Assembly (NCBI RefSeq): GCF_015278255.1
Contig: NZ_JADIJC010000010.1
Span: 1-64,000 of the forward strand
DNA from: Microbacterium hibisci
GTDB taxonomy: Bacteria > Actinomycetota > Actinomycetes > Actinomycetales > Microbacteriaceae
DNA: 64,000 bases
Direction: 5' to 3'
Shown here: positions 46,165-56,553 of the stretch, one piece after another
Position numbering within the stretch: position 1 is the first letter of the stretch
How the letters are laid out: each line of letters opens with the position of its first letter
Notes under the pieces: generated by a model
Databases searched by the model: none
Seen by the model: the letters and a program-made list of their open reading frames with translations, nothing else
Told to the model about the DNA's origin: nothing
Made by a program: the position numbers and the translations under genes

Positions 46165-47126
46165 GCGCTCGAGTCTGCCAGGGTGGCGGCATCCGTTCCC
46201 GACTCGACCCATCGCACGCCGTCATACCGCTTGAACCACGACACCTGGCGGCGCGCGTACCGTCGCGTCAGCGCCTGGGTCTCGGCGATCGCCTCGGCCT
46301 CGGTCATCTCGCCCGTCAGCTGCGCGAGCGCCTGCGCGTACCCGATGGCCCGGCGGGCCGTGACGCCGCGCTCCAGGCCGCGCTCGCGAAGCGCCCGCAC
46401 CTCGTCGACGATCCCCTCGCGCCACATCGCCTCGACCCGCGCGTCGAGGCGGGCCACCAGCTCGTCGCGCGGCACCGTCACGCCGATGAGCCGCGTGCTC
46501 CCGTGCCAGAGGACCGGTTCGTCGGGAAGGGCGGCACCGTGCGTGCGCTCACCGAGCTCGAGCACCTCGAGCGCGCGCACCACACGACGGCCGTTGCGCG
46601 GATCGATCTTCGCCGCCGTCTTCGGGTCGCGCTCGCGAAGCCGGGCGTAGAGCGCGCCCGGTCCGTGCTGCTCGAGCTCGGCCTCGAGCCTCGCGCGGAG
46701 CTGCTCGTCCCGCGGAGGGAAGCGGAAGTCGAACAGCACGCTCGAGACGTACAGCCCCGATCCGCCCACGAGGACAGCGTCGGCGCCGCGCGCGTGGATG
46801 TCTGCGATCGCCTGGCGTGCGGCGCCCTGATACCAGGCCACGGCCGCGTCGTCGGTGACGTCGAGCACGTCGAAGAGATGATGACGGATGCCGCGTCGCT
46901 CGGCCTCCGGAACCTTCGCCGTGCCGATGTCCATGCCTCGATACAGCTGCATGGCGTCGGCGTTGACGATCTCGGCGGGGCGTCCGGACGCGGCCAGCGC
47001 TTCGGCGAGGTCGAGCGACAGCGCCGTCTTGCCGGTGCCGGTCGCCCCCACGACCGCCCAGAGGCGGGGCGGCCAAACCGCGGAGCCGGCTGCGGGCGCG
47101 AGGGGGTCCACCGCTCGGTCAGTCAC
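46161..47126 (-). CDS. miaA: tRNA dimethylallyltransferase
   Basis: Enzyme of 321 residues that adds dimethylallyl to A37 of tRNAs reading UNN codons. The P-loop is [17 protein letters not shown], and [15 protein letters not shown] is the substrate-binding motif. The GTG at 47126 is chosen; it overlaps the miaB end by 8 bases and begins 19 codons after the first in-frame start, which would extend into miaB. Its product is the substrate of MiaB, encoded just upstream. Confidence 0.95.
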   Translation of the reverse strand: MTDRAVDPLAPAAGSAVWPPRLWAVVGATGTGKTALSLDLAEALAASGRPAEIVNADAMQLYRGMDIGTAKVPEAERRGIRHHLFDVLDVTDDAAVAWYQGAARQAIADIHARGADAVLVGGSGLYVSSVLFDFRFPPRDEQLRARLEAELEQHGPGALYARLRERDPKTAAKIDPRNGRRVVRALEVLELGERTHGAALPDEPVLWHGSTRLIGVTVPRDELVARLDARVEAMWREGIVDEVRALRERGLERGVTARRAIGYAQALAQLTGEMTEAEAIAETQALTRRYARRQVSWFKRYDGVRWVESGTDAATLADSSA

Positions 47127-48675
47127 CGATGCGCAGCGTCGGCAGTCCCAGCGACACCGCGCGCGGGGCGCCGGCGGCCGCACCGTCTGGCGCGGCCGGG
47201 ATGCCGCAGGACTCCGCCTGCGACCGATCCCACGCGTCGCCGGAGCGGGTGCGCCGGATGCGCAGCGGAGCGCCGTCGGTCGAGTCCGCGAGGAGGTGGA
47301 ACGGCGCGGCGTGGGTCACCACGACCGACACGACGTCACCGGGGCGCGGGGTGGCGGAGCCCGCCGGCACCTCGAAGTGCACGAGCCGGTTGTCTTCTGC
47401 CCGGCCCGTGAGGCGGTGGGTCTCGGCGTCCTTCTTGCCCTCGCCGGTCGAGACGAGCACCTGCAGCTCGCGGCCGAGCTGCTTCTGGTTCTCCTCCAGC
47501 GAGATCCGCTCCTGGAGGGCGACCAGGCGTTCGTAGCGCTCCTGCACGATCTCCTTCGGGACCTGGTCGGGCATGGTCGCCGCCGGGGTGCCCTCGCGGA
47601 TCGAGTACTGGAACGTGAACGCGCTCGCGAATCGCGCCTGCTCGACGACGCGCATCGTGTCTTCGAAGTCCTCGTCGGTCTCGCCCGGAAAGCCGACGAT
47701 GATGTCGGTCGAGATCGCCGCGTTCGGGATCTTGGCGCGGACGCGGTCGAGGATGCCGAGGAACCGCTCGCTGCGGTACGACCGACGCATCGCCTTGAGG
47801 ATGCGGTCGCTGCCGGACTGCAGCGGCATGTGGAGCTGCGGCATGACGGCGGGCGTCTCGGCCATCGCGTCGATGACGTCGTCAGTGAACGCGGCCGGGT
47901 GCGGGCTCGTGAAGCGGATGCGCTCGAGCCCGTCGATCTCGCCCGCGGCGCGCAGCAGCTTGCCGAACGCCTGGCGGTCGCCGAACTCGACGCCGTACGA
48001 GTTGACGTTCTGGCCGAGGAGGGTGACCTCCATTGCGCCGTCGTCGACGAGCAGACGGATCTCGTTGAGGATGTCGCCGGGACGGCGGTCCTTCTCCTTG
48101 CCGCGGAGGCTCGGCACGATGCAGAACGTGCACGTGTTGTTGCAGCCGACCGAGATGGACACCCAGCCGCTGTACACGCTGTCGCGCTTGGTGGGGAGCG
48201 TCGACGGGAAGATCTCGAGCGACTCGAGGATCTCGAGCTCGGCCTCACCGTTGTGACGCGCGCGCTCGAGGAGGCTCGGCAGCGAGCCCATGTTGTGCGT
48301 GCCGAACACCACATCGACCCAGGGCGCCTTCTGCTGCACCGCGTCCTTGTCCATCTGGGCGAGGCAGCCGCCGACGGCGATCTGCATGCCCTCGTGCTTG
48401 TCCTTGCGCGACTTCAGATGACCGAGCGTGCCGTAGAGCTTGCCGGCGGCGTTGTCGCGTACGGCGCAGGTGTTGATGACCACGACGTCGGCCTCTTCGC
48501 CCGCGTCGGCGCGGACGTAGCCGGCGCTCTCGAGCGAGCCGGAGAGCCGCTCGGAGTCGTGCACGTTCATCTGACAGCCGAATGTGCGCACCTCGTAGGT
48601 GCGGACGCGGCCGTCGACATCATGCGCCGCCGGTGACGGCGCGATGAGAGTCGGGGATGCGGAAGGCGAAGACAT
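47119..48675 (-). CDS. miaB: tRNA-2-methylthio-N6-dimethylallyladenosine synthase
   Basis: Radical-SAM methylthiotransferase of 518 residues. The N-terminal UPF0004 domain has TFGCQMN and two further Cys (INTCAVR and GGCLAQ) for the auxiliary iron-sulfur cluster. The radical-SAM CxxxCxxC motif is [16 protein letters not shown], and a TRAM domain closes the protein. It finishes the A37 modification begun by MiaA. A TAGAAT box lies 9 bases before the ATG, so the leader is very short. Confidence 0.97.
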   Translation of the reverse strand: MSSPSASPTLIAPSPAAHDVDGRVRTYEVRTFGCQMNVHDSERLSGSLESAGYVRADAGEEADVVVINTCAVRDNAAGKLYGTLGHLKSRKDKHEGMQIAVGGCLAQMDKDAVQQKAPWVDVVFGTHNMGSLPSLLERARHNGEAELEILESLEIFPSTLPTKRDSVYSGWVSISVGCNNTCTFCIVPSLRGKEKDRRPGDILNEIRLLVDDGAMEVTLLGQNVNSYGVEFGDRQAFGKLLRAAGEIDGLERIRFTSPHPAAFTDDVIDAMAETPAVMPQLHMPLQSGSDRILKAMRRSYRSERFLGILDRVRAKIPNAAISTDIIVGFPGETDEDFEDTMRVVEQARFASAFTFQYSIREGTPAATMPDQVPKEIVQERYERLVALQERISLEENQKQLGRELQVLVSTGEGKKDAETHRLTGRAEDNRLVHFEVPAGSATPRPGDVVSVVVTHAAPFHLLADSTDGAPLRIRRTRSGDAWDRSQAESCGIPAAPDGAAAGAPRAVSLGLPTLRIGD

Positions 48676-48775
48676 GATCCCGCCATTCTACGAGCCGCGC
48701 GCGTGCGCGGATCCTGAGGGCCGCGGCGGGCGTCGCCGGGACGGCGGCTCAGCGATCCGCGCCGAATCGGCCCGT

Positions 48776-48880
48776 GTCCCGGGATCGCCCCGCAGCCGGG
48801 CCGGCTCGTCACACCGGACCCGGCCGACCGGCGCCCCGGGATCGCCCGCTGCCGGGCAGGCTACTCGAACCGGACCCGGC
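48776..48880. repeat. Imperfect direct repeat including the recX 3' end
   Basis: Two similar copies of about 46 bases are offset by 56 to 57 bases (first from 48778, second from 48835). Shared blocks are CCCGGGATCGCC, GCCGGGC and CCGGACCCGGC. The second copy covers the last codons and stop of recX, so the first looks like a duplicated gene end. The copies also contain GC-rich inverted repeats that may fold as a terminator. Confidence 0.55.
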
Positions 48881-49832
48881 TGGAGGGACGCGTGGCCTCA
48901 TCAAGCGCCTGCCGTGCAGCGCTGAGCGCGGCCGAGCCTCCGTAGCCGCGCCGCGCGAGCTGCCCCGCGAGCCGGCGGAGCGCGACATCGCGTTCGAGCC
49001 CGCGCATCGACCCGGCCTTGGACCGGGCGAACTCGAGCGCCCGCTCCGCGTCGTCATCGGGCAGTTCGGCGAGGGCGGCGTCGGCGACGTCGCGCGGCAC
49101 TCCGCGCTTGGCGAGACTCTGCGAGATGGCCTGTCGTCCTTGACCCTTGCGGTCGATGCCGGCGTGCACGATCTGTTCGGCCAGCCGGGCGTCGTCGAGA
49201 TAGCCGCGCGCCAGGAAGGCGTCGAGGATCGCGTCGACGGCCTCGCCCTGGAGCTCGTGCTGGGCGAGATACGAGGTGGCTTCGGCGACCGACACCTGTC
49301 GGGCGCGCAGCTTCTTCAGCAGGCCTCGCTCCGCCGCGTCGCGGGAGCCCACGTCGTCCGCGGCACTTCCTCCGCTTCCGCGCGAGCCGGCGCCCTCTGG
49401 CCTGCGTCCTCGGCTCCCGCGAGAGCGCGCCCTGGCGCCGCGCTCGGCATCGAGGTCGATCGGGCGGGAGGCCTCGTCGGGCTCGCGCTTCCCCGCGGAG
49501 CGTTCGTCTGTGCCGCTTCGTGCGCGCGCGTCGCCGCCCGCGCCGGCCTCGCCGGCCTGTGGGTCGTCGTCGGCGCCGGGGTCGTCATCCCACGCGCTTC
49601 GCCACTGCGCCGCTGCCGGAGCGGGCGGTCGCGCGGTGCCCGCGGGATGCCTCGACCGGTCAGCGTTTCGAGCGGGCGCGCGATCCTCGAGCTCCCGGCG
49701 GACGTCGGCCGCGGTCTTCGGGAATGCCCTGGCGCCGCGCTCCCCGAAGATCGAGGTCACGGGGGCGAGTCCGTCGCTGTCTGCGTCGTCGGACTCGTCC
49801 CCGTTGCCCCCGCTGTCGACGAAGCGGACCAT
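48861..49832 (-). CDS. recX: RecA regulator RecX with long N-terminal extension
   Basis: Protein of 323 residues. Only the C-terminal part (about residues 165-320) is the RecX triple-helix-repeat domain: LLKKLRARQVSVAEATSYLA, LARGYLDDARLAEQIV and DVADAALAELPDDDAERAL. The first 160 residues are low-complexity, rich in Asp, Arg, Ala and Pro, and probably disordered. RecX modulates RecA filaments. Its ATG overlaps the recA stop by one base (TGATG). Family members are usually much shorter, so the extension is a notable feature. Confidence 0.92.
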   Translation of the reverse strand: MVRFVDSGGNGDESDDADSDGLAPVTSIFGERGARAFPKTAADVRRELEDRAPARNADRSRHPAGTARPPAPAAAQWRSAWDDDPGADDDPQAGEAGAGGDARARSGTDERSAGKREPDEASRPIDLDAERGARARSRGSRGRRPEGAGSRGSGGSAADDVGSRDAAERGLLKKLRARQVSVAEATSYLAQHELQGEAVDAILDAFLARGYLDDARLAEQIVHAGIDRKGQGRQAISQSLAKRGVPRDVADAALAELPDDDAERALEFARSKAGSMRGLERDVALRRLAGQLARRGYGGSAALSAARQALDEATRPSSRVRFE

Positions 49833-50887
49833 CAGGCCGGGCGGCGCGCCGCCAGCTCGTCTTCGACAGAGCCCTCGGCCGCACCGCGCGGAACGCCGAT
49901 GCCCAGCTTCGTCTTGATCTTCGTCTCGATCTCGGCTGCGACATCCGCGTTCTTGATGAGGAAGTTGCGGGCGTTCTCCTTGCCCTGCCCGAGCTGCTCG
50001 CCCTCGTACGTGTACCACGCGCCGGACTTCTTGACGATGGCGTGCTCGACGCCGAAGTCGATGAGGCTGCCCTCGCGCGAGATGCCCACGCCGTACAGGA
50101 TGTCGAACTCGGCCTGCTTGAACGGCGGCGCCATCTTGTTCTTGACGACCTTGACGCGCGTGCGGTTTCCGACCGCCTCCGCGCCGTCCTTGAGCGTCTC
50201 GATACGACGGATGTCGAGACGCACCGACGCGTAGAACTTGAGCGCCTTGCCGCCGGCGGTGGTCTCGGGCGAGCCGAAGAACACGCCGATCTTCTCGCGC
50301 AGCTGGTTGATGAAGATCATCGTGGTGTTGGTCTGGTTGAGACCACCGGTGAGCTTGCGCAGCGCCTGCGACATGAGGCGCGCCTGCAGACCGACGTGGG
50401 AGTCGCCCATCTCGCCTTCGATCTCCGCCTTGGGCACGAGGGCCGCGACGGAGTCGATCACGATGAGGTCGATCGCACCCGAACGGACGAGCATGTCGGC
50501 GATCTCGAGCGCCTGCTCACCGGTGTCGGGCTGCGAGACGAGCAGCGCGTCGATGTCGACGCCCAGCTTCTGCGCATAGTCGGGGTCGAGCGCGTGCTCC
50601 GCGTCGATGAACGCGGCGATGCCGCCGGCGCGCTGCGCATTGGCGATCGCGTGAAGGGTCAGCGTCGTCTTACCCGACGACTCCGGACCGTAGATCTCGA
50701 TGATGCGGCCACGCGGGAGTCCCCCGATGCCGAGTGCGACGTCGAGGGCGATCGAGCCGGTGGGCACGACCTCGACGGGAGCGCGCTCGTCGCTGCCGAG
50801 GCGCATCACCGAGCCCTTTCCGAACTGCCGGTCGATCTGGGCGAGGGCCGATTCCAGGGCCTTCTCGCGGTCAACGGGTGAGGGCAT
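49832..50887 (-). CDS. recA: Recombinase RecA
   Basis: DNA strand-exchange ATPase of 351 residues and co-protease for LexA. Walker A is [10 protein letters not shown], Walker [11 protein letters not shown], and the MAW and DNA-binding loops ([43 protein letters not shown]) are intact. AAGGAG lies 8 bases before the ATG. Upstream lies a 316-base region with a TCGAAC-N4-ATTCGA SOS box. No intein is present. Confidence 0.98.
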   Translation of the reverse strand: MPSPVDREKALESALAQIDRQFGKGSVMRLGSDERAPVEVVPTGSIALDVALGIGGLPRGRIIEIYGPESSGKTTLTLHAIANAQRAGGIAAFIDAEHALDPDYAQKLGVDIDALLVSQPDTGEQALEIADMLVRSGAIDLIVIDSVAALVPKAEIEGEMGDSHVGLQARLMSQALRKLTGGLNQTNTTMIFINQLREKIGVFFGSPETTAGGKALKFYASVRLDIRRIETLKDGAEAVGNRTRVKVVKNKMAPPFKQAEFDILYGVGISREGSLIDFGVEHAIVKKSGAWYTYEGEQLGQGKENARNFLIKNADVAAEIETKIKTKLGIGVPRGAAEGSVEDELAARRPA

Positions 50888-51203
50888 GGCGTGCTCCTTC
50901 GTGCTCGCGTTCCGTCGCCTGTAGGCTGTCGCGCTCCGGCCCGGTGGGACGGATGCTGCGACAAGGCGTGAGGTGTCGTTCGACGCTGTTCACGTTAGGG
51001 AGGGGCTCCGACATCGGCCTTCGCTCCTCCCTCGAACGTGGAAAACACGTCCTCGACACCTGCTGTGCAGGAGCCTACGCCTGTCTCGAACGAAGATTCG
51101 ATACGACACGCCGCGCAGCGGCGCCGACCGGTCCGCGACCAACCGAGGAACGAGCGCAACGAGGCGCGATGAGACACACCGCGCAGCCGGCGGTCAAGAG
51201 ACG
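50888..51203. other. recA upstream region
   Basis: This 316-base stretch has no gene. It holds the SOS box and a TAGGCT -10-like box of a recA promoter, a dyad ACGTG-GAAAA-CACGT (51036..51050), and the recA ribosome-binding site. A long untranslated leader of about 180 bases is implied if the promoter next to the SOS box is the main one. Confidence 0.5.
51072..51101 (-). promoter_or_regulatory. LexA box and -10 of a recA promoter
   Basis: TCGAAC-GAAG-ATTCGA (51086..51101) is a near-perfect match to the actinobacterial SOS box. A TAGGCT -10-like box (51072..51077) lies 8 bases downstream in the direction of recA. LexA bound here would cover the -35 region. Confidence 0.7.
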
Positions 51204-51428
51204 TCAGCGGCGCCGCGGTTCGAGCCGGCCCACGCCGTAACGACGTTCGGGCGGGACGTCGAGCTCCTCGCACAGCGCGAGCCAGACCTCGCGCGGATCC
51301 ACCCCCGCCGAGATCGCGTCGGCCGCGGTGCGACCGCCCACCTTCGAGAGGAACAGGTCGGTCACGACGGCGTTCGCGCGTGCGCCGAACTCGTCCGCGA
51401 CGGCGCGGTTGAACTCACTGCGACGCAT
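51204..51428 (-). CDS. DUF3046 domain-containing protein
   Basis: Small protein of 74 residues, MRRSEFNRAVADEFGARAN and onward, with a GGRTAADAISAGVDPREVW motif that I recognise as DUF3046, an actinobacterial family found beside recA. The function is unknown. It lies between clgR and recA in the conserved order. Confidence 0.85.
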   Translation of the reverse strand: MRRSEFNRAVADEFGARANAVVTDLFLSKVGGRTAADAISAGVDPREVWLALCEELDVPPERRYGVGRLEPRRR

Positions 51429-51469
51429 AGGACAGCGGATTCCAGAGCTGAGTGAAGCGGCTCAGGGGC

Positions 51470-51778
51470 TCAGCGCAGCGACAGCTCGGCGTCGACCGAG
51501 GCGACCAGGTCGTCGGGGACGACATCGGGGAACGTCTGCAGGCCCTCGAGCACGGAGATGCGATCGCCGACCTCTCGCATGATGGTCGAGATGGGGACGT
51601 CGAGCGCCTCGGCCACCGAGGCGAGGATCTCGCTGGAGGCCTCCTTCTGGCCGCGCTCCACCTCGCTCAGATAGCCCAGCGCGACGCTGGCGCGGCTGGC
51701 GACCTGCCGGAGGGTCCGCCCCTTCTGCTGGCGGAAATCACGAAGCACTTCGCCGATCTCTTGACGTACCAGGATCAT
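51470..51778 (-). CDS. clgR: XRE-family regulator (ClgR-like)
   Basis: Regulator of 102 residues with an XRE helix-turn-helix (EIGEVLRDFRQQKGRTLRQVA, SVALGYLSEVERGQKEAS) and a short C-terminal tail ending in SLR. The sequence and the position between cinA and recA match ClgR, which activates Clp protease genes in streptomycetes and corynebacteria and is itself a Clp substrate through its C-terminus. GAGGAGGGG lies before the ATG. The specific symbol rests on synteny and similarity. Confidence 0.82.
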   Translation of the reverse strand: MILVRQEIGEVLRDFRQQKGRTLRQVASRASVALGYLSEVERGQKEASSEILASVAEALDVPISTIMREVGDRISVLEGLQTFPDVVPDDLVASVDAELSLR

Positions 51779-51943
51779 CGGGGCCCCTCCTCACTTCTGA
51801 TTCCACCGTCTTCCGGGTGCCCAACAGTACAGCACCGGATGATGCCAATCTAATCCCGCGAACTGGGCAATGGGTGGGAATCACCGAATGTAACCGAGAC
51901 GAAACACCGTCTGTTCCCGTCGGCGCGTCGGCTGACGGATGCC

Positions 51944-52405
51944 TCACATCAGCGTGAGCGCGAGCTCCAGCACGCGGTCCACGGTGGCCGTCCGGATCTC
52001 GTCGCGTGTGCCGGAGAGCGCCAGGGCGGAGACGACGGCGGTCTCGGGCGTGGCGACCGCGATGTACACGGTGCCCACCGGATTGCCATCCTGCGGGTCC
52101 GGACCGGCGACGCCGGTGGTCGCCAGGCCGACGTCGGCTCGGAGGACGCGCCGCACCCCCTGGGCCATCTGCTCGGCGACCGTGGGATCGACGGCGCCGC
52201 GGGCGGCCAGCAGGTCGGCCTCGACCCCCAGCGCGATCGTCTTGAGCTCGGTCGCGTACGCCACGATCCCGCCCCGCACGCGCGCGGAAGCCCCGGGGAC
52301 GTCGACGAGCGCCGCCGTGACGCGCCCGCCCGTGAGCGACTCGGCGGCCGCGACCGACCAGCCGCGGACGTCCAGCGCGCGCAGCAGCGCGGCGGCGCCG
52401 GTCAC
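51944..52405 (-). CDS. CinA-family protein (nicotinamide-nucleotide amidase domain)
   Basis: Protein of 153 residues made only of the CinA C-terminal domain, corresponding to the PncC-type NMN deamidase. Motifs AESLTGGRVTAALVDVPGAS, GGIVAYATELK and TTGVAGPDPQDGNPVGTVY are complete. The N-terminal molybdopterin-like domain of full CinA is absent, as usual in this lineage. The GTG start overlaps pgsA by 4 bases (GTGA). Confidence 0.92.
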   Translation of the reverse strand: MTGAAALLRALDVRGWSVAAAESLTGGRVTAALVDVPGASARVRGGIVAYATELKTIALGVEADLLAARGAVDPTVAEQMAQGVRRVLRADVGLATTGVAGPDPQDGNPVGTVYIAVATPETAVVSALALSGTRDEIRTATVDRVLELALTLM

Positions 52406-52974
52406 GCGTCCCGCCTCTTGGCGCGAGCAGCGCGCAGCTCGGTGACGATGTAGTCGATGCCGCTCAGGATGGTCAGGATGACCGCGATCGTCATCAGCAC
52501 GCCGTTGACCCAGAAGATCCAGTCGCCGACGAGCGTCCACAGCGGCAGCAGCGCGATGGAGAGCGCCACGCCCTGCGCGAGCGTCTTCAGCTTGCCCATC
52601 CAGGCGGCGGCGAGCACATGGTCGCTCACGACCATGAAGCGGTACACGGTGATCCCGATCTCGCGGATGAGCACCACGATGGTGACCCACCACGGCAGCT
52701 CGCCGAGGATCGACAGGCCGATGAAGGCGAAGCCGGTGAGCACCTTGTCGGCGATCGGGTCGAGGAGCTTGCCGAGATCCGTGACGATGTGGTGCTTGCG
52801 CGCGAGGTACCCGTCGATCCCGTCGGTGCCGATCGCCACGATGAAGAGTACGGCCGCCCACCACCGCAGCGGGCCGTCCGCTCCCCCGTCGGCCAGGAGC
52901 ATCCACAGGAAGATCGGGGCGCACAGGATGCGCACGATCGTGATCGTGTTGGGCAGCTGCCGCGGGATCGCCAT
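52402..52974 (-). CDS. pgsA: CDP-diacylglycerol-glycerol-3-phosphate phosphatidyltransferase
   Basis: Membrane enzyme of 190 residues for phosphatidylglycerol-phosphate synthesis. The CDP-alcohol phosphotransferase motif is D-G-x-x-A-R-x8-G-x3-D-x3-D, seen as TDGIDGYLARKHHIVTDLGKLLDPIAD. Several membrane helices are present. Actinobacteria carry more than one such enzyme, so the exact alcohol acceptor is inferred from the cinA-recA context. The ATG at 52974 starts the conserved IPRQLPNTITIVRI sequence. Confidence 0.93.
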   Translation of the reverse strand: MAIPRQLPNTITIVRILCAPIFLWMLLADGGADGPLRWWAAVLFIVAIGTDGIDGYLARKHHIVTDLGKLLDPIADKVLTGFAFIGLSILGELPWWVTIVVLIREIGITVYRFMVVSDHVLAAAWMGKLKTLAQGVALSIALLPLWTLVGDWIFWVNGVLMTIAVILTILSGIDYIVTELRAARAKRRDA

Positions 52975-53034
52975 GGCCCCGAGCCTATCGGCGCGCACTC
53001 GGCCACCGGTGCCGCTCGATCACCGCGCCGGAGC

Positions 53035-55782
53035 TCAATCCCGGCCGGTGAGCCCCCAGGCGTCTTCCGAGCCCTCGTCGCCGTCGACGACGGGATAGCC
53101 GTCGTACTGCGACGCCACGGCATCCGTCCCGTACCGGTCGTCACCGGCCGCGGCGGCGGGTGCGGGCGCAGGCGCAGGTGCCGCGTCGGGCACCTCGTCG
53201 CCGCGCAGACGCGCCAGCACGCCCGGTAGCTGCTCGACCGTCACCAGCACGTCGCGCGCCTTCGAGCCCTCGGACGGACCGACGATCTCGCGCGACTCGA
53301 GCAGGTCCATGAGGCGGCCCGCCTTCGCGAAGCCGACGCGCAGCTTGCGCTGGAGCATCGACGTCGATCCGAACTGGCTCGAGACGACGAGCTCGGCAGC
53401 CGCCAGCAGCAGCTCGAGGTCGTCTCCGATGTCGGCGTCGATCTCCTTCTTCTCGGCGACCGCCGCGACGTCGGCGCGGTACTCGGGCCGTGCCTGGTGC
53501 GTGACGTGCTTGACGACCGCCTCGATCTCGCTCTCGCTGACCCACGCGCCCTGCACGCGCAGCGCCTTGGACGCGCCCATCGGCAGGAAGAGCCCGTCTC
53601 CCTGGCCGATCAGGCGGTCGGCGCCCGGCTGGTCGAGGATGACGCGCGAGTCGGTCACGCTCGTCACCGCGAACGCGAGACGCGACGGCACGTTGGCCTT
53701 GATCAGACCCGTGACGACGTCGACCGACGGACGCTGGGTCGCGAGCACCAGGTGGATGCCGCTCGCTCGCGCAAGCTGCGTGATGCGCACGATCGAATCC
53801 TCGACGTCGCGAGGGGCGACCATCATGAGGTCGGCGAGCTCGTCGACCACGACCAGCAGGTACGGGTACGGCTTGAGCACGCGCTCGCTTCCCGGCGGCA
53901 GCGTGATCTCGCCCGCGACGACGGCCTTGTTGAAGTCGTCGATGTGGCGGAAGCCGAAGGACGCGAGGTCGTCGTACCTCATGTCCATCTCCTTCACGAC
54001 CCACTGCAGCGCCTCGGCGGCCTTCTTCGGGTTCGTGATGATGGGCGTGATGAGGTGGGGCACGCCCGCGTACGACGTCAGCTCCACGCGCTTCGGATCG
54101 ATGAGCACCATCCGCACGTCGGCGGGCTTGGCGCGCATCAGCAGGCTCGTGATCATGGAGTTCACGAAGCTCGACTTGCCCGAGCCGGTCGAGCCGGCGA
54201 CCAGCAGGTGGGGCATCTTGGCGAGGTTCGCGACGACGTACCCGCCGCCGACGTCCTTGCCGACGCCGATCGTCATCGGGTGCGTCTGGTTCGTCGCGGT
54301 GGTCGAGCGCAGCACATCGCCGAGCGTCACGATCTCGCGGTCGGTGTTGGGGATCTCGACGCCGATGGCGCTCTTGCCGGGGATCGGGGCGAGGATCCGC
54401 ACCTCGTTCGAGGCCACCGCGTAGGCGATGTTGTTCGTGAGCGCGGTGATGCGCTCCACCTTGACGCCGGGGCCGAGCTCGATCTCGTACTGCGTCACTG
54501 TCGGGCCGCGCGAGAAGCCGGTGACGCGCGCATCCACGTTGAACTGCTCGAGCACGCTCGTGATGGCGCGGACGGTGTCGTCGTTCGCCTGCGAACGCGC
54601 GACATGGGGCGTCCCCGCGGCCAGCGCGTTGACCGAGGGCAGGCGGTACGGCGCCGACGGCGAGTCGACCGCCGCCATCGAGCCGATGCCGTCGAGACCG
54701 GGGAGGGTGCCGTCGTCCTCGACGACCTCGGCGTCGTCGCGCAGCGACGTGCGCGACGAGGTCGCGGCCTTCGCCGCCGACAGAACGGACGGGTCGATGA
54801 CCTCGGTGAGGGCGTCCGTCTGCACGGGCGGCGGGGTGACCGGCTGCGCGATCGCCTGCTCGAAGCCTCCCTGCGACGAGCCCGCCGGCAGCAGCTCGGT
54901 GAGGTCCTGCGAGCCGAGACCGCCCTCGGGGTCCTTCTCGCGACCCGTCTTGTTGCGGCGCCAGAACGGCAGCGACGAATCGCCCTCGTCTTCGTCGGAG
55001 TCGGCGGCCGCGGCATCCGTCGCCGGCTTGTCCTCCCGCGGCTCGGCGCCGAACATCCAGGCGTACAGCTCGCCCAGCCGGCGCCCGATGCGGTTCGGGG
55101 GCGTCTTCGTGATGATCAGGATGCTGAGCACCGCCAGCAGCGACAGCACGATGTAGGCGCCCACGTCGGTGAGGAGCATCGCGAGCGGCTCGCCGAGCAT
55201 CCAGCCGAAGAGACCGCCGGCAGCGCTGAGCGCGGGCAGCAGTTCACTCGGCTGGGGGCGCCCGCCGGCGACGTGGCAGAAGCCCGCGATCGTCAGGACG
55301 AGCAGGCCGAAACCGATGCCGACGCGGCCGTTGTCGTGGACGGAGGACGGATGCCGGAACATCCAGCCCGCAAGCAGCAGCAGGAGCACCGGCATGACGA
55401 ACGCCTCGCGGCCGATGAGCGCGCCGACCGTGTAGGCGCTGATGGTCTTCGCAACCTCGTTGCCGATGAAGAACCACTCGTTGACGGCGCCGGCGATCGC
55501 CAGCAGCACGAGCAGGAACGGGAAGCCGTCGCGGCGCTGCTCTTTCTCGAGGGACTCGGGCCCGAAGGCGCGGAAGAGCCCTCCGGTGGCATGCGCGAGG
55601 CCCATCCACGCTCGCACGATGACGGGCGGGCGATCGGGCTGGTCGACATAGCGCTTCGGCGCCGGCGCGGGCTTCGTGGCCGCAGGCTTGCGCGCCGTCG
55701 ACGACGACGCGTTTCCGCGCGCATTCGTCGACGCGCTCGAAGACGCGCGCGACCCCTTGGTCGGGCTTGAGCTCCTGGCCAT
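53035..55782 (-). CDS. ftsK: DNA translocase FtsK
   Basis: Septal DNA pump of 915 residues. A low-complexity Ser/Ala/Lys-rich N-terminus (residues 1-45) precedes four or five membrane helices (about 80-215), a variable linker, and the motor domain. The motor has Walker [16 protein letters not shown] and Walker [12 protein letters not shown]. The C-terminal winged-helix gamma domain ([29 protein letters not shown]) reads chromosome polarity. The ATG at 55782 starts the basic N-terminus; GGAGGG lies unusually close to it, so a slightly different start is possible. Confidence 0.95.
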   Translation of the reverse strand: MARSSSPTKGSRASSSASTNARGNASSSTARKPAATKPAPAPKRYVDQPDRPPVIVRAWMGLAHATGGLFRAFGPESLEKEQRRDGFPFLLVLLAIAGAVNEWFFIGNEVAKTISAYTVGALIGREAFVMPVLLLLLAGWMFRHPSSVHDNGRVGIGFGLLVLTIAGFCHVAGGRPQPSELLPALSAAGGLFGWMLGEPLAMLLTDVGAYIVLSLLAVLSILIITKTPPNRIGRRLGELYAWMFGAEPREDKPATDAAAADSDEDEGDSSLPFWRRNKTGREKDPEGGLGSQDLTELLPAGSSQGGFEQAIAQPVTPPPVQTDALTEVIDPSVLSAAKAATSSRTSLRDDAEVVEDDGTLPGLDGIGSMAAVDSPSAPYRLPSVNALAAGTPHVARSQANDDTVRAITSVLEQFNVDARVTGFSRGPTVTQYEIELGPGVKVERITALTNNIAYAVASNEVRILAPIPGKSAIGVEIPNTDREIVTLGDVLRSTTATNQTHPMTIGVGKDVGGGYVVANLAKMPHLLVAGSTGSGKSSFVNSMITSLLMRAKPADVRMVLIDPKRVELTSYAGVPHLITPIITNPKKAAEALQWVVKEMDMRYDDLASFGFRHIDDFNKAVVAGEITLPPGSERVLKPYPYLLVVVDELADLMMVAPRDVEDSIVRITQLARASGIHLVLATQRPSVDVVTGLIKANVPSRLAFAVTSVTDSRVILDQPGADRLIGQGDGLFLPMGASKALRVQGAWVSESEIEAVVKHVTHQARPEYRADVAAVAEKKEIDADIGDDLELLLAAAELVVSSQFGSTSMLQRKLRVGFAKAGRLMDLLESREIVGPSEGSKARDVLVTVEQLPGVLARLRGDEVPDAAPAPAPAPAAAAGDDRYGTDAVASQYDGYPVVDGDEGSEDAWGLTGRD

Positions 55783-55876
55783 CCCTCCACGGTACGGGCG
55801 GCGCCCGACATTTCGCGGAACCACGCCGCCCGGACGACACCCCGGCGGAGTCGGGGACCGCCGGACGACGGATGAC

Positions 55877-56371
55877 TCAGCGCAGGCGCTTGACCATCGT
55901 GTCGCGGCCCGATCCGCTCTGGGTGACCGCGAAGCCCTCGCTGCGGTACAGCGTGGTCGCGAAGTTGCCCCGCTCCACGCTCAGGCTGATGCGTGCGAAC
56001 CCCTGGGCGGCTGCGTGCTCGCACAGCCGCTGCAGGAGCGCGCGCCCCACGCCGTGGGCGCGCCAGATCGGCCGGACCCCGATGATGAGCTCGGGGACGC
56101 CGGTGCCGACGTAGCCGAAGCCGGGCTCGCTGCGGGGCAGCATGCGATACCACGCGGCGCCGACCGGCTCGCCGTTGAGGTCCTCCGCCACGAAGCCCGC
56201 GTCGCCGGGGCGCAGCCACCCGGCGACATAGCGGCGATGGTCGTCGCCGGCGATCACCTCATGGCGCGGCCGCGCCCCGCCCTGCCGCCAGTTGGCGGCC
56301 TCGACGACCATGTCGCCGAGGAACGCGCCGTCGGCCGACGTCGCGGGGCGGATGCGGTAGGAGGAGGCCAC
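55877..56371 (-). CDS. GNAT-family acetyltransferase
   Basis: N-acetyltransferase of 164 residues. The acetyl-CoA loop appears as [26 protein letters not shown], followed by the usual [15 protein letters not shown] segment. The substrate is not predictable. It is separated from ribonuclease J by the tandem repeat array and from ftsK by about 95 bases. Confidence 0.87.
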   Translation of the reverse strand: MASSYRIRPATSADGAFLGDMVVEAANWRQGGARPRHEVIAGDDHRRYVAGWLRPGDAGFVAEDLNGEPVGAAWYRMLPRSEPGFGYVGTGVPELIIGVRPIWRAHGVGRALLQRLCEHAAAQGFARISLSVERGNFATTLYRSEGFAVTQSGSGRDTMVKRLR

Positions 56372-56407
56372 GAAGCCGATGGTACGGCGCCGCGTGTTAC
56401 GCGCGGG

Positions 56408-56553
56408 CTACGCTTCGATTCCGCCGGATGGTGATCTCGCTACGCTTCGATACTCCGCCGGATGGTGATCTCGCTACGCTTCGATGCTCCGCCGGATGGT
56501 GATCTCGCTACGCTTCGATGCTCCGCCGGATGGTGATCTCGCTACGCTTCGAT
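56408..56553 (-). repeat. Tandem repeat derived from the ribonuclease J gene end
   Basis: Four copies begin at 56408, 56440, 56474 and 56508, and a partial fifth at 56542 forms the last codons and stop of the ribonuclease J gene. The unit is 34 bases (32 in the first copy). On the minus strand each copy begins with sequence ending ATCGAAGCGTAG, matching the gene's Ile-Glu-Ala-stop. The pattern suggests slippage or duplication at the gene end. There are no spacers, so it is not a CRISPR array. Confidence 0.85.

Noticed and set aside
51036..51050. Second LexA box in the recA leader (ACGTG-GAAAA-CACGT)
   Set aside because: Spacing and bases do not fit the SOS consensus; it is only a small dyad.
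56408..56553. Possible CRISPR array
   Set aside because: Units abut directly with no unique spacers and derive from a gene end; no cas genes are near.
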